DNA of 64,000 nt from contig NZ_CP119560.1 of assembly GCF_029278565.1 (NCBI RefSeq), positions 186,001 to 250,000 of the forward strand. The letters are read 5' to 3'. Each line of letters opens with the position of its first letter. Position 1 is the stretch's first letter. Both the position numbers and the translations under genes were made by a program. Shown here one piece after another: positions 16,346-25,589 of this stretch. Source of the stretch: Haloarcula halophila (GTDB lineage Archaea; Halobacteriota; Halobacteria; Halobacteriales; Haloarculaceae). The notes under the pieces are model-generated. The model worked only from the letters and a program-made list of their open reading frames with translations. It did not search any database and was not told the origin of the DNA.

Positions 16346-17755
16346 TCAGAAAAACAGCGCGAACAGCCCGATCTGGATCGGCACCAGCAGGAGCAGCGTC
16401 GCCAGCGAGCAGACGCTGGCCATCTTCGTCAGTTCCATCGAGTCGACGACGTCGAGGCCCAGAATCGCCACCAGCACCGCCGACTGGTACGGGAAGAAGT
16501 AGGCGTTCAGCGCGACGGCCTCGATCATCGCCACGGGGACGAGGGGAACTCCGGCGCTACTCGCGAACGAGACCAACACCGGGGTGAGCACGCTTGCGAC
16601 AGCCAGCCCTTCCATCACGAGTGTCAGCGCCAGCGCCGCTACGACGACGACCGCGAGCACCAGCGGCAGGGACGGGTCCGCCGGGAGCGTCGACAACAGT
16701 CGGTTCGCCGCGAGGTCGGTAAAGGCCGTCTGTCGGAGCCCCTCGGCGATGGCGAAGATCGCGCCGAGGAAAAAGAGGATCGAGAAGTCGGCGTCGCCGA
16801 CGGCGTCGGCGCCGACGACGCCGATCCGTGGCGCGAACGCGAGCAGCGTCACCACGACCGCGCCGAACAGCGGATGCAGACCGTGGAGGAAGTCCGTCGC
16901 CCAGATTGCCACCCCGAGCAGGAGAAAGCCCAGCATCCGCCGTTCCCGTGGCGTCGTCGAGACGCTCCCGCCGCGGTCCGGCGCGCTCACGCCGTCACGG
17001 TCCCGCGGGCGGTACAGGAGGTACGTGATACCGACGATGAGTGCGACCCGACCGATCCCCATCACCGGCCCGAGCCACAGCGTCCACTCGGTCCAGGTGA
17101 TCGCCGGGCCGCCGCCCGACTCGACGAGGCCGGTGACGATGATGTTCGCCAGCGAGCCCGTGAGGATCCCCGACGCGCCGTAGAACGTCGCGAACAGCGG
17201 ACCGAGGAAGATGCCGATCTTCGCTCGCCGCTCCTCGAACCGCTCCCCCAGCGACTGGAGGATCGGTGCGAGGATGAGCACCCGGACGAGCGACGACGGG
17301 ATCAACACCGCGAGCGCGAGGCTCCCGAACGAGAGAACGACTAACAGGTACCGGTAGGCCGCGACGGCGTCGGTCGCGACACCCGCGGGCATCCGGGACA
17401 ACGCCAACCGTTCGACGAGGTCGGCCAGTCCGCTCTGTCGGGCGGCCTCGCCGATGAGGATGCCCACGACGACGAGCCACGTCGCCGGCGATTGGAACCC
17501 CGTCAGCGCGAGTTCGGTCGAGAACGTGATGCCGATGAGGCCGATGCCGATCAGGGCAGTGAACCACGGTTTGACCGGGGCGCCGACCCACAGCGCGATA
17601 CAGAACAGCGTGATACCGAGCATCCGGGCCGCGTCGGGAGCCAGCGGGGCAAACCGGAGGACGGCACCCGCTGCGAACAGTCCGGCCGGGACGGAGAGCC
17701 AGGCCGGGTCGACACCTCGGAGGACGGCTGTTGGACTCACAGTTCGGTCCGACAT
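16346..17755 (-). CDS. SLC13/DASS-family anion transporter
   Basis: This 469-aa integral membrane protein has 11-12 hydrophobic helices and the divalent-anion/Na+ symporter architecture of two repeated halves with hairpin loops. Recognisable segments are the WLVVVGILIGEAARQSGLADL and FGASGILTGSLANIIVTGL type loops in the first half, and FFLGAIFAIAEGL in the second. The family moves dicarboxylates, sulfate or related anions with Na+. In an aromatic-degradation region it could carry pyruvate/fumarate-type acids or an aromatic acid; this is inference. The start is MSDRTVSPTAV, and the region upstream leads toward the divergent MBL gene at 17840. Confidence 0.85.
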   Translation of the reverse strand: MSDRTVSPTAVLRGVDPAWLSVPAGLFAAGAVLRFAPLAPDAARMLGITLFCIALWVGAPVKPWFTALIGIGLIGITFSTELALTGFQSPATWLVVVGILIGEAARQSGLADLVERLALSRMPAGVATDAVAAYRYLLVVLSFGSLALAVLIPSSLVRVLILAPILQSLGERFEERRAKIGIFLGPLFATFYGASGILTGSLANIIVTGLVESGGGPAITWTEWTLWLGPVMGIGRVALIVGITYLLYRPRDRDGVSAPDRGGSVSTTPRERRMLGFLLLGVAIWATDFLHGLHPLFGAVVVTLLAFAPRIGVVGADAVGDADFSILFFLGAIFAIAEGLRQTAFTDLAANRLLSTLPADPSLPLVLAVVVVAALALTLVMEGLAVASVLTPVLVSFASSAGVPLVPVAMIEAVALNAYFFPYQSAVLVAILGLDVVDSMELTKMASVCSLATLLLLVPIQIGLFALFF

Positions 17756-17839
17756 TCTCAGTACCGAGTGACACAGTGTGAACCACTATCAGCGTACCGG
17801 TCCCGAAAGAGGCTTGCTGCTGTCGACCCACGCTCCGGT

Positions 17840-18460
17840 ATGGCCACCGAGATCGCCCCGGACGTGTACGACATCACGGTCAAGACTGCCCCGGACGCCC
17901 GCTGGCGCGTCCACCTCTTCGACGGGGAGACGCCGACGCTCGTCGATACCGGGTTCGAGGACACGGTCGATGTCCTCGCCGACGAACTCGACGACCTGGA
18001 CATCCGTCCGGAACGCGTGATCGTCACCCACGGCGATCCCGACCACGTCGGCGGACTCGCCGGGATCGTCGACCGCTACGGCGCCGAATCGTGGGTTCCC
18101 GACGGTGTCGAGACCGAGGTTTCGGTCGACCATCGGTACGGCGACGGCGACACGGTCGGCCCGTTTACCGCCGTCCACGTGCCCGGCCACACGGCCGACC
18201 ACCACGCGCTCGTCGACGAAGCACGCGGGATCGCAGTGCTGGGCGACGCCGTGTTCGGGTCGGACGCACGTGGGCTCCCCGCGGGGTATTTCGTCCTCCC
18301 GACGGCCTTCTTCTCGGCCGACGTGGCCGCCGCCGACGAGCACCTCGAACGGCTGCTGGACTACGAGTTCGAGGTGGGACTTGTCTACCACGGGTCGAGC
18401 GTCACCGACGGCGCGAGCCGGAAACTCGCCTCGTTCGTCGATTTCGCCGGAAAACCGTAA
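17840..18460 (+). CDS. MBL-fold metallo-hydrolase
   Basis: The protein has 206 aa from the ATG at 17840 (MATEIAPDVYDI). It has the metallo-beta-lactamase fold with metal motif VTHGDPDHVGG, where the usual second His of HxHxDH is Asp. Later metal ligands are the VPGHTADHHAL His, the GDAVFG Asp and the YHGSS His. The HxDxDH form is found in other archaeal MBL proteins. The family includes glyoxalase-II-like thioesterases and lactonases; the substrate is unknown. It precedes the LivG gene, which is convergent. Confidence 0.85.
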   Translation: MATEIAPDVYDITVKTAPDARWRVHLFDGETPTLVDTGFEDTVDVLADELDDLDIRPERVIVTHGDPDHVGGLAGIVDRYGAESWVPDGVETEVSVDHRYGDGDTVGPFTAVHVPGHTADHHALVDEARGIAVLGDAVFGSDARGLPAGYFVLPTAFFSADVAAADEHLERLLDYEFEVGLVYHGSSVTDGASRKLASFVDFAGKP

Positions 18461-18493
18461 CTGCGGCCGTCTGCGTCGTCCGTGCCGGACCGG

Positions 18494-19243
18494 TCAGTCG
18501 CCGGCGACGGCGTTCGAGAGGTCCTCGTTCGCGTTCTCGCCGAGGTACGCCTCGATGACTTCGTCGTCGTTCTGGATCTGGTCGGGCGTCCCCTCGGCGA
18601 TGAGCCGGCCGTTGTTCAACACCATGACCCGCTCGCTGACACTCATCAGCGCCCGCATCACGTGGTCGATGAGGAAGACGGTCTTGCCCTCGTCCTTGAT
18701 GTCGCCGATGAGGTCGATGATGTCTTCGGTCTCCTCGGGGTCGAGCCCGCCGGCGACTTCGTCGAAGAGGACGAGTTCCGGGTCGGTCGCCAGCACCCGG
18801 GCGATCTCCAAGCGTTTGAGCTGCCCGACGCTCAGCTCGTCGGGTTCGCTGTACTGCAACTCCGCGAGATCGACGAACTCCAGCATCTCCTTGGCACGCC
18901 CCCGAACGTCGTCGAACTCGCGGCCACCGAACTCGGCGCCGACCGCGACGTTCTCCAGCAGCGTCATGCTCTCGAACGGGCGGACGATCTGGTGTGTCTT
19001 CGCGAGCCCGCGGTGACAGATCTCGTGTGGTGCCTTGCCGGTGATCTCCTCATCGTCGAAGAACACCTGCCCCTCGGTGGGTTCGTGGACGCCGGTGACG
19101 GTCCGAAACAGCGTGGACTTCCCGGCCCCGTTCGGCCCGATGAGCCCGATAGCCTCGCCGCGGTCGACGGAGAACGAGACGTCGTCGATGGCGACGACGC
19201 CGCCGAACTTCTTTGTCAGATGCTGCCCTTCGAGTAGCGTCAT
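18494..19243 (-). CDS. livG: Liv-type ABC transporter ATPase (LivG)
   Basis: The protein has 249 aa from the ATG at 19243, with the TATA box GGTTTATTTG (minus strand, 19267-19276) 27 bases upstream. Walker A is GPNGAGKS, the signature is the unusual LSVGQLKRLE, Walker B is LVLFDEVAGGLDP, and the switch His is in LIDHVMRAL. The insertion typical of LivG/BraF is present (FESMTLLENVAVGAEFG). The Liv system at 23460-27424 has LivK, LivH, LivM and LivF but no LivG, so this gene, 4 kb away, completes it. Its promoter shares AGGGGTAGG followed by an AT-rich box with livF. Substrates are probably branched-chain or aromatic acids. Confidence 0.9.
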   Translation of the reverse strand: MTLLEGQHLTKKFGGVVAIDDVSFSVDRGEAIGLIGPNGAGKSTLFRTVTGVHEPTEGQVFFDDEEITGKAPHEICHRGLAKTHQIVRPFESMTLLENVAVGAEFGGREFDDVRGRAKEMLEFVDLAELQYSEPDELSVGQLKRLEIARVLATDPELVLFDEVAGGLDPEETEDIIDLIGDIKDEGKTVFLIDHVMRALMSVSERVMVLNNGRLIAEGTPDQIQNDDEVIEAYLGENANEDLSNAVAGD

Positions 19244-19335
19244 TGCCAGTTGGTACCTTATCCACTCAAATAAACCTACCCCTGTCACGTCCTGGCGGGG
19301 AAAACGATTTGAGGGTGTTGCGATAACTACCGGCT

Positions 19336-20712
19336 GTGACTCTGCAACAGATGTTCGATCCAGCCGCCGTGGCCGTCGTCGGGGCCTCCGCGACCGAGGG
19401 CAAGATCGGCTACGAGGCGATGGCCAACGCGGTCGAGTTCGACGGCCCGGTGTACCCGGTCAACCCGTCCGGGGAGGGGAGGCTATTCGGCGAGGCCTTC
19501 GTCGACTCGGTGACCGACATCGAGGACGACGTCGACCTCGCGCTCTGCTGTGTGCCCGGCGCGGCGACCCCGGAGGTCATCGAGGAGTGCGGGGCGGCCG
19601 GCATCGGCGCGGCGGTCATCTACGCCGGCGGCTTCGCCGAGGCCGGCGAGGAGGGCGAGCGGTTACAGGAGGCGGTCGTCGCCGCGGCAGACCGCCACGA
19701 CGTCTCGCTGTTGGGGCCGAACACGAGCGGGTTCGTCGTCCCCGAACGGGACCTGCTGTGTTCCTTCGCCAGCGGGGCCGAGAAGCTCCCGGCGGGAAAC
19801 ACCGCCGTCATCGCACAGAGCGGCGGCGTCGCTCACGCGCTCGCGTTCCAGTCCCGACGCCAGGGACGGGGCGTCTCCGCGATGGTCGGCCTCGGAAACC
19901 GCGCGAACGTCGGCTTCACCGAGACTATCGACTACTTCGACGGCGACGACCGGACCGACGCTATCGTCCTCCACGTCGAGGGGACCGACGACGGGCGTGG
20001 TCTGCTGGAAGCCTGCCGGGCCAGCGAGACGCCGGTCGTCGCCTACAAGGTGGGTCAGTCGGACGTGGGAGCCTTCGCCGAGTCCCACACGGGGGCACTC
20101 ACGGGCGACCACGAACTGTACACCGCCGGCTTCGCCCAGTACGGCGTGCCGACGGTCGACGCGACCGACGATCTGCTCGACGCGGCCGCGGCGCTCGCCG
20201 ACTCGCCGGCACCGGCCGGCCCGAACGTCGGCGTCGTCACCGCACAGGCCGGTCCGGGTATCATCATCAGCGACCGCATCCAGCGCGGCGGTGGCCGGCT
20301 TCCCGAACTGAGTTCCGAGACCCAACAGCGGGTCGACGAGATCCTGACGGGGGTCACCTACACCGGGAACCCGGTCGACACCGGGAGGCCGATGCCGGCG
20401 TTCGGCGACGTCGTCACGGCCGTCGCCGAGGACGACGGCGTCGACATCGTGTTGGTCTACGAGCTGTACGAACAGGCGATGGGGTTCCCCGTCGAGGCGC
20501 TTTCCGGCCTCGCCGAGCGCGTCGGCAAGCCGATCCTGTTCTCTACCGACGGCATCGAGGAGGACATGGCCGACGATCTGTCCGCGCTTGCCGACGCCGG
20601 TGTCCCGGTGTTCGAGACGCCGGAGCGGGCCGCAGACGCCGCGGCGGTCCTGGCCCGCTACGCCGGGATGGCTGGCCCCGCTGCGGGACAGGAGGTGGTC
20701 GCCGATGACTGA
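19336..20712 (+). CDS. ADP-forming acyl-CoA ligase, alpha subunit
   Basis: This 458-aa protein begins at the GTG at 19336. It has a CoA-binding Rossmann domain (AVVGASATEGKIGYEAMAN, VYPVNPSGEG) and two ligase-CoA domains. The phosphohistidine is in FAESHTGALTG. With the beta subunit it catalyses acid + CoA + ATP to acyl-CoA + ADP + Pi, or the reverse to save ATP. It overlaps the beta gene by 8 bases, so the two are translationally coupled. It is paralogous to the orphan protein at 7700-9025, sharing YTxNPVDTGRPMPxFGDV-like segments. A hot-dog thioesterase follows in the same operon, so the substrate may be an aromatic or short-chain CoA ester. Confidence 0.9.
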   Translation: MTLQQMFDPAAVAVVGASATEGKIGYEAMANAVEFDGPVYPVNPSGEGRLFGEAFVDSVTDIEDDVDLALCCVPGAATPEVIEECGAAGIGAAVIYAGGFAEAGEEGERLQEAVVAAADRHDVSLLGPNTSGFVVPERDLLCSFASGAEKLPAGNTAVIAQSGGVAHALAFQSRRQGRGVSAMVGLGNRANVGFTETIDYFDGDDRTDAIVLHVEGTDDGRGLLEACRASETPVVAYKVGQSDVGAFAESHTGALTGDHELYTAGFAQYGVPTVDATDDLLDAAAALADSPAPAGPNVGVVTAQAGPGIIISDRIQRGGGRLPELSSETQQRVDEILTGVTYTGNPVDTGRPMPAFGDVVTAVAEDDGVDIVLVYELYEQAMGFPVEALSGLAERVGKPILFSTDGIEEDMADDLSALADAGVPVFETPERAADAAAVLARYAGMAGPAAGQEVVADD

Positions 20713-21451
20713 CGACCCCATCGCGGCCGCCCGTGCGGACGACCGGCACACGCTGACGGAGGCCGAAGGGAAACGGCTGCTCGCGGGCGCTGGCATCGAG
20801 ACACCGCCCTTCGCGGTGTGTGAGACCGCCGAAGAAGCCGTCGAGGCGGCCGAGGAGATCGGCTATCCCGTCGTCCTGAAGGTGTCCTCGCCGTCGGTCA
20901 CCCACAAGAGCGAGTGGGGCGGGGGCGCGGGCGTCACGGTCGGCGTCACGTCCGCCGAGGGCGTCCGAACTGCCGTTGAACGCATCTTCGAGACGGCTAC
21001 CGAGCAGGACATCGACGCGGATGTCCTCGTCGAGGCGGCGATGGATGTCGACGCCGGAACGGAGGTCATCGTCGGTGGCCTGCGTGATCCCTCGTTCGGT
21101 CCGGTCGTGCTCACGGGACTTGGCGGCGTCTTCACCGAGGTCTTCGAGGACACGAGCCACCGGATCGCCCCGATCGACCACGCCGAGGCACGGGCGGCCA
21201 TCGAGGAACTCCAGGCAGCGGAACTGTTAGCGGGATATCGGGGGAGCGAACCGGCAGATATCGAGGCCCTCGCCGAGGTCGTGGCGACGGTCGGCGACCT
21301 CGTGACCGACAACCCGATCGCGGAACTCGACGTCAACCCCGTGCTCGTCTCGGCGGACGGGGCCATTGCGCTCGACGCGCTCGTGGTCCTCGACTCGGAC
21401 TCCGCCGTGGACCGCGAAGGTGGAACCGCGGCCGCGGAGGTGGACCGATGA
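20705..21451 (+). CDS. ADP-forming acyl-CoA ligase, beta subunit (ATP-grasp)
   Basis: The protein has 248 aa from the ATG at 20705, inside the end of the alpha gene. It is an ATP-grasp fold (ligase beta, ACD type): LTEAEGKRLLAGAGIETPPF, nucleotide-binding YPVVLKVSSPSVTHKSEWGG, and the C-terminal ADP/Mg segment ELDVNPVLV. It carries the nucleotide site of the two-subunit ligase. It overlaps the downstream thioesterase gene by 4 bases (ATGA), which argues for a three-gene operon in which a CoA ester is made or used and can also be hydrolysed. Confidence 0.9.
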   Translation: MTDDPIAAARADDRHTLTEAEGKRLLAGAGIETPPFAVCETAEEAVEAAEEIGYPVVLKVSSPSVTHKSEWGGGAGVTVGVTSAEGVRTAVERIFETATEQDIDADVLVEAAMDVDAGTEVIVGGLRDPSFGPVVLTGLGGVFTEVFEDTSHRIAPIDHAEARAAIEELQAAELLAGYRGSEPADIEALAEVVATVGDLVTDNPIAELDVNPVLVSADGAIALDALVVLDSDSAVDREGGTAAAEVDR

Positions 21452-21849
21452 GCTACGACCGCGTCTGGACGGTCCGGTTCTCCGATACGGACCCGTTCGG
21501 TATCGCCCACTACCCGCGTATTGTCGACGCACTTCACGAGACTTCGGACATGTTCATGGAGGAGATCGGCTATCCGTTCTGGGAGATCTCACAGGACCAC
21601 GGCTTCGGCCTGCCGCTGGTCGAGATCGACTTCGAGTTCGAATCCCCCGTCGAGGCCGGCGACGACGTGACGATCGCCCTGACGCCCGAGGTCGGAACCC
21701 GGAGCGTCCGCTTCGACTACACGGCGACGTGTGGCGGGAGCGTCGCGTTCGAGGGGTACGAACAGCGGGTGTGTGCCGAACACGGTGGCGGCGGTGCCAT
21801 CGAGGTTCCGGCCGATCTCCGGGACGCAATGGTGCCCTACGAGGAGTGA
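21448..21849 (+). CDS. 4-HBT-type hot-dog acyl-CoA thioesterase
   Basis: This 133-aa single hot-dog domain has the catalytic Asp motif FSDTDPFGIAHYPRIVD, which closely resembles 4-hydroxybenzoyl-CoA thioesterase (DxDxxG...YPxY). The rest fits the family length and strand pattern. It would hydrolyse an aromatic or short acyl-CoA to the free acid. It is the last gene of the alpha-beta-thioesterase operon and lies 400 bases before gentisate dioxygenase. It is therefore a good candidate for releasing gentisate or a hydroxybenzoate from its CoA ester. Substrate is inferred. Confidence 0.87.
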   Translation: MSYDRVWTVRFSDTDPFGIAHYPRIVDALHETSDMFMEEIGYPFWEISQDHGFGLPLVEIDFEFESPVEAGDDVTIALTPEVGTRSVRFDYTATCGGSVAFEGYEQRVCAEHGGGGAIEVPADLRDAMVPYEE

Positions 21850-21918
21850 CTCGTGCGGACGAAAGTATGGTTTGGAGGTAGCGAAGCGTTTTTATCGATT
21901 CCGAAACGACGTATCGAC

Positions 21919-22089
21919 ATGGCTGAATTCGAGAACCCCTACGCCGAGGAAGACCCGTTCGTCGAAGCGCACTTCGACTGTCTGGACTGTGGCGGGAAAC
22001 TCTGGGAGTACGCGATCCAACGACAGATGGTCTGTGAGGACTGCCGGTCGGTGTTCGCCGCTGCCGATGTCTTCGAGGTCCAGGCATAG
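21919..22089 (+). CDS. Small zinc-ribbon protein (56 aa)
   Basis: The ATG at 21919 is set by a strong TATA box (GTTTTTATC, 21888-21896) 27 bases upstream, so the transcript is leaderless. The product is acidic and has two CxxC knuckles (CLDCGGKLWEY and MVCEDCRSVF), about 20 residues apart, which should bind one zinc. Haloarchaea encode many such small zinc-finger proteins, most without known function. It sits alone between the thioesterase and gentisate dioxygenase genes. Confidence 0.75.
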   Translation: MAEFENPYAEEDPFVEAHFDCLDCGGKLWEYAIQRQMVCEDCRSVFAAADVFEVQA

Positions 22090-22243
22090 CGCCAGCGCGC
22101 CGATACGGAACACAGCCGGTGTCTGTAGAGGATGATCAGGAGTAGCTGTACGACTGAACTCCCGTTTTATGCCATCTCACGGCTGCTCAGTGGTGTTTGT
22201 CCAGTAGACTTATGATGATCGTGTGGTAACGTGTTTGTACAGT

Positions 22244-23344
22244 ATGGCACAGACAGAGCCCGACGATCAGGAGCTAGAGGAGCAACTGGAGCTGAGTTCC
22301 GGGACGCGAGACATCCTCGAACGGAACAACCTCCGGCCGCTGTGGGAGGTCGAGGACGACTTCGGCAACACTATCGACGATCTGGAGGCGGACATCTGGA
22401 AGTGGGAGGACATCCAGGCCGCCATCGACGGTGTCGAGGCCGACGTTCCCATCGCGGACCTGCCACCGGGGTTCCAGCGCCGGGTGGCGGTCCCGATCAA
22501 CGCCTCCTTCGGGAACGCTATCTCGAACACGATCTACGTCGGCGTCCAGACCGTCTCGCCCGGTGAGACGGCGCCCTCGCACCGACACGGTGCGAACGCG
22601 CTCCGGTTCTCTATCGACGGCAGCGAGGACATGAAGACCGTCGTCGCGGGCGAGGAGTTCCCGATGGAGGACAACGACCTCATCACCACACCCCAGTGGG
22701 AGTGGCACGACCACGTCAACGACTCCGACGAGACGGCGGCCTGGCTCGACGTGCTCGACCTCCCGCTGGTGCTGGACTCGATGAACGCCCGGAACACCTT
22801 CGAGAACCACGAACTCGAACGACAGCCGGTCACCAAGACACAGGGGTACTGGGAGTCCCAATACGGCCGTGGTCGCCCGGAGGAATCGACCACCGACGAC
22901 GGCATCCCCGGCCCCTTCGAGGGGATCCGGGAGGCGACGCCGCCGTACCGCTTCAAATGGTCCGAGATGGTCCAGTCGCTGCGCCAGCGGGCCGACAACG
23001 ACGAACCCGACCCCTACGACGGCTACAGCCTCTCGTATGTCAACCCCGCCACCGGGTCGCCGCCGCTGTTCCCGACGATGTCGTTCCGTGCACAACTGCT
23101 CCAGGAGGCGACCGACGCCCACTTCCACAACACGACGGAGGTCTACTTCGTCGTCGACGGCGAGGGCGCGACCCACGTCGACGGCGAGGCCCTGGAGTGG
23201 TCCGAGCGTGACATCTTCGTCGTCCCGCCGGACGCCACCCACCACCACGAACCGGACGGCGAGGAGGCCATCCTGCTGGGGATGTCCGACCGACCGGTGT
23301 TCGAGGCCATGAACTTCTACGCCGAGGCCAGTCCCTCGTCGTAG
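22244..23344 (+). CDS. Gentisate 1,2-dioxygenase
   Basis: The protein has 366 aa from the ATG at 22244, with TATA-like ACTTATGATG (22208-22217) upstream. It is a bicupin. The N-terminal cupin carries the iron site motif APSHRHGANALRFSIDG with the His-x-His typical of gentisate dioxygenases, and TPQWEWHDHVN. The second cupin (DAHFHNTTEVYFVVDGEG, ATHHHEPDG) is also His-rich. The enzyme opens the gentisate ring between C1 and C2 with O2 and Fe(II) to give maleylpyruvate. Length and motifs match the family well. Hydrolysis of the product by the FAH-family protein at 27553 would follow. No maleylpyruvate isomerase gene is seen nearby. Confidence 0.9.
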   Translation: MAQTEPDDQELEEQLELSSGTRDILERNNLRPLWEVEDDFGNTIDDLEADIWKWEDIQAAIDGVEADVPIADLPPGFQRRVAVPINASFGNAISNTIYVGVQTVSPGETAPSHRHGANALRFSIDGSEDMKTVVAGEEFPMEDNDLITTPQWEWHDHVNDSDETAAWLDVLDLPLVLDSMNARNTFENHELERQPVTKTQGYWESQYGRGRPEESTTDDGIPGPFEGIREATPPYRFKWSEMVQSLRQRADNDEPDPYDGYSLSYVNPATGSPPLFPTMSFRAQLLQEATDAHFHNTTEVYFVVDGEGATHVDGEALEWSERDIFVVPPDATHHHEPDGEEAILLGMSDRPVFEAMNFYAEASPSS

Positions 23345-23459
23345 CAGCGCCGTCGACCGACTGGGTCGTCCCAGCCGCTCGTCCGACTGGGTCGGTGTGG
23401 CGTCACCCCCGCAATAACGGGTATCTTTATAATCGATCATCTACATCAGCCTATACGGT

Positions 23460-24704
23460 ATGGTAAACGACGATAGTCCAGTCTCACGTCGGTCGTATCT
23501 CAAAGGAACTGCCGGTGCTGCTGCGGTCGCCAGCCTCGCAGGGTGTGCGTTCAGCGGTGGCGGCGGTGGCGGCGACGACACGCTGACGATCGCCGGCACG
23601 GTTCCCGAGACGGGATCGTTCTCGTCGCTCGGACAGGACCTCAGGCGCGGGTACGAACTCGGCCAGGCACGGATGAGCGAGCAACTCGACCGCGACGTGG
23701 AGCTCATCCTCCAGGACGACGAGAGCGACGCCCAGACGCTCCGACAGAACCTCCAGCAGATAACCAGCAACAACGACGTCGACATGATCTGGGGGAGTTT
23801 CTCTAGTCTGTTAGTCACCGCCGGAAGTGCCTTCGCGGAGAACCAGAACCTCCCGTTCCTGGGCATCGCCTTTGCCTACGAGGAGCCACACCGCAACGAC
23901 AACTACGAGTGGACGTACGCCCCGTTCCCGAAGTCCCGCGACGTCGCCCGGTCGACACTCGGGACGCTTGAACTCATCCCCGAGAGCGAGCGACCGACTA
24001 ACGTCGGTATCTGGGAGCCCAACTCCGGGTGGGGCAGGGAACAGGCCGAATACTGGGAGAACCGGCTGGGCGAGGAAGGGTACGATATCGTGCTGCGCGA
24101 GACGTTCGAGATCGGCTCTCAGGACTTCTCGACGCTGATCAGCCAGTCGCAGAACGCCGAGGTCGAAGTGTTGCTGTCGAACCCGACCCCGCCGGGCGGT
24201 ATCACGGCCGTCAACCAGATGCAGTCGAACAACTGGTCGCCACAGATGCTCAAGTTCGTCCGCGGGGCCGACCCCTCGGCGTGGTGGTCGGCGCTGGGTG
24301 AGGCCGGTGCCTACGCGCTGATGTGTCCGGGGTGGGTCCCCGGGCTGACGGGCAACGGCAACCAGCGCCTCCGCGAGGCCTACACGAGCGAGTACGAGAC
24401 CGAGAGCGAGTTCATGCCGGTCAACGTCGGCGGGTCGTACAACCTCACGCAGGTCGCGCTCCAGGCCGTCCAGGCCGCGGGCTCCACCGAAGCCGAGGCC
24501 ATCAGGGACGCCCTCCGCAGCGAGACGTTCCAGACGGTCATCGGCGAGTTCGGCTTCGAGGACAACGGCCTCCCGGCCGAGGGCGATTTGACGGCGCCGA
24601 CCGGGCAGTGGTGGGACGGCGCACAGCGGCTGGCCTACCCGAACACCGACTCCGACCGGTCGCTCGACTTCAGATACCCGATCCCGCCGTGGGGCGAGCG
24701 CTGA
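23460..24704 (+). CDS. livK: Liv-type ABC transporter substrate-binding lipoprotein
   Basis: This 414-aa protein has a Tat lipoprotein signal: SRRSYLK, a hydrophobic stretch, and the lipobox LAGC with Cys29. A Gly-rich linker precedes the mature type I periplasmic-binding fold (LTIAGTVPETGSFSSLGQDL). The folded protein would be exported by Tat and lipid-anchored outside the cell. The class binds branched-chain amino acids, urea, amides or aromatic acids. The gene heads livK-livH-livM, with only 3 bases before livH. The TATA box CTTTATAATC (about 23426-23435) lies 30 bases upstream. Given the gentisate genes next door, an aromatic acid ligand is a reasonable guess. Confidence 0.9.
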   Translation: MVNDDSPVSRRSYLKGTAGAAAVASLAGCAFSGGGGGGDDTLTIAGTVPETGSFSSLGQDLRRGYELGQARMSEQLDRDVELILQDDESDAQTLRQNLQQITSNNDVDMIWGSFSSLLVTAGSAFAENQNLPFLGIAFAYEEPHRNDNYEWTYAPFPKSRDVARSTLGTLELIPESERPTNVGIWEPNSGWGREQAEYWENRLGEEGYDIVLRETFEIGSQDFSTLISQSQNAEVEVLLSNPTPPGGITAVNQMQSNNWSPQMLKFVRGADPSAWWSALGEAGAYALMCPGWVPGLTGNGNQRLREAYTSEYETESEFMPVNVGGSYNLTQVALQAVQAAGSTEAEAIRDALRSETFQTVIGEFGFEDNGLPAEGDLTAPTGQWWDGAQRLAYPNTDSDRSLDFRYPIPPWGER

Positions 24705-24707
24705 GCG

Positions 24708-25589
24708 ATGGTCGCAGGCGAACTCGTCTCTCAGTCGATCGTCAACGGCATCCTCCTGGGCGGCATCTACGCCGTCGCAGCCCTCGGGCTGTCGCTCGTG
24801 TTCGGTATCATGGACATCGTGAACCTCGCGCACGGCCACATGCTGATGGTCGGTGCCTACGTCGCGATCCTCGTGTTCGCCGCGACGGGTATCACACCGC
24901 TGGTCGGGATGTTCCTGGCGATGGGACTACTGTTCGTCTTCGGGATCGTCCTCCAGAAGGTGCTGTTGAAACACGTCGTCGGCGAGGGGATCGAACAGCC
25001 GATCATCGTGCTGTTCGGGCTCGCGTTGATCCTGCAGAACATCGGCCAGCTCGTGCTTGGCGGTGACGCCCGGACGGCGGACCTCGGCATCCCCGGCGAC
25101 GGGATCGACCTCGGGTTCGCCTTCCTGTCGCTGCCCCGGACGGTCACGTTCGTCGTCGCCGTCGTGCTCATCGGCGCGACGTGGGCGTTCCTGCAGTACA
25201 CCAAGACGGGCCAGGCGATCCGGGCGACCGCACAGAACCGGAAAGCCGCCCGCTATATGGGGATCGACACCGACCGCATCTACGTCATCACCCTCGCCGT
25301 CGGGACGGCGCTGGCTGGCGCGGCCGGGGCACTCCTCTCGATGCTGTTCCCGATCAATCCCTTCGTCGGCTGGTCGTACCTGCTGAAGGCCTTCGCCGTC
25401 GTCGTGTTGGGCGGGGTCGGGAGCATCCTCGGGACGCTGGTCGGCGGCGTCATCCTGGGGGTCTCCGAGAACCTCGGCGCACTCTATCTCGGCGGCGGGT
25501 ACCGCAACGTCGTGAGCCTGCTCATCTTCCTCGGCGTGTTGTTGCTCAAGCCCGAGGGGCTGTTCGGTAGCGGAGGTGGCGGGGAGTGA
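24708..25589 (+). CDS. livH: Liv-type ABC transporter permease LivH
   Basis: This 293-aa membrane protein has about eight helices and the LivH signature: NGILLGGIYAVAALGLSLVF, then MDIVNLAHGHMLMVGAY. The conserved cytoplasmic coupling segment is ATAQNRKAARYMGIDTDRIY. It forms the channel with LivM. Its stop overlaps the livM start by four bases (GTGA). Confidence 0.92.
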   Translation: MVAGELVSQSIVNGILLGGIYAVAALGLSLVFGIMDIVNLAHGHMLMVGAYVAILVFAATGITPLVGMFLAMGLLFVFGIVLQKVLLKHVVGEGIEQPIIVLFGLALILQNIGQLVLGGDARTADLGIPGDGIDLGFAFLSLPRTVTFVVAVVLIGATWAFLQYTKTGQAIRATAQNRKAARYMGIDTDRIYVITLAVGTALAGAAGALLSMLFPINPFVGWSYLLKAFAVVVLGGVGSILGTLVGGVILGVSENLGALYLGGGYRNVVSLLIFLGVLLLKPEGLFGSGGGGE

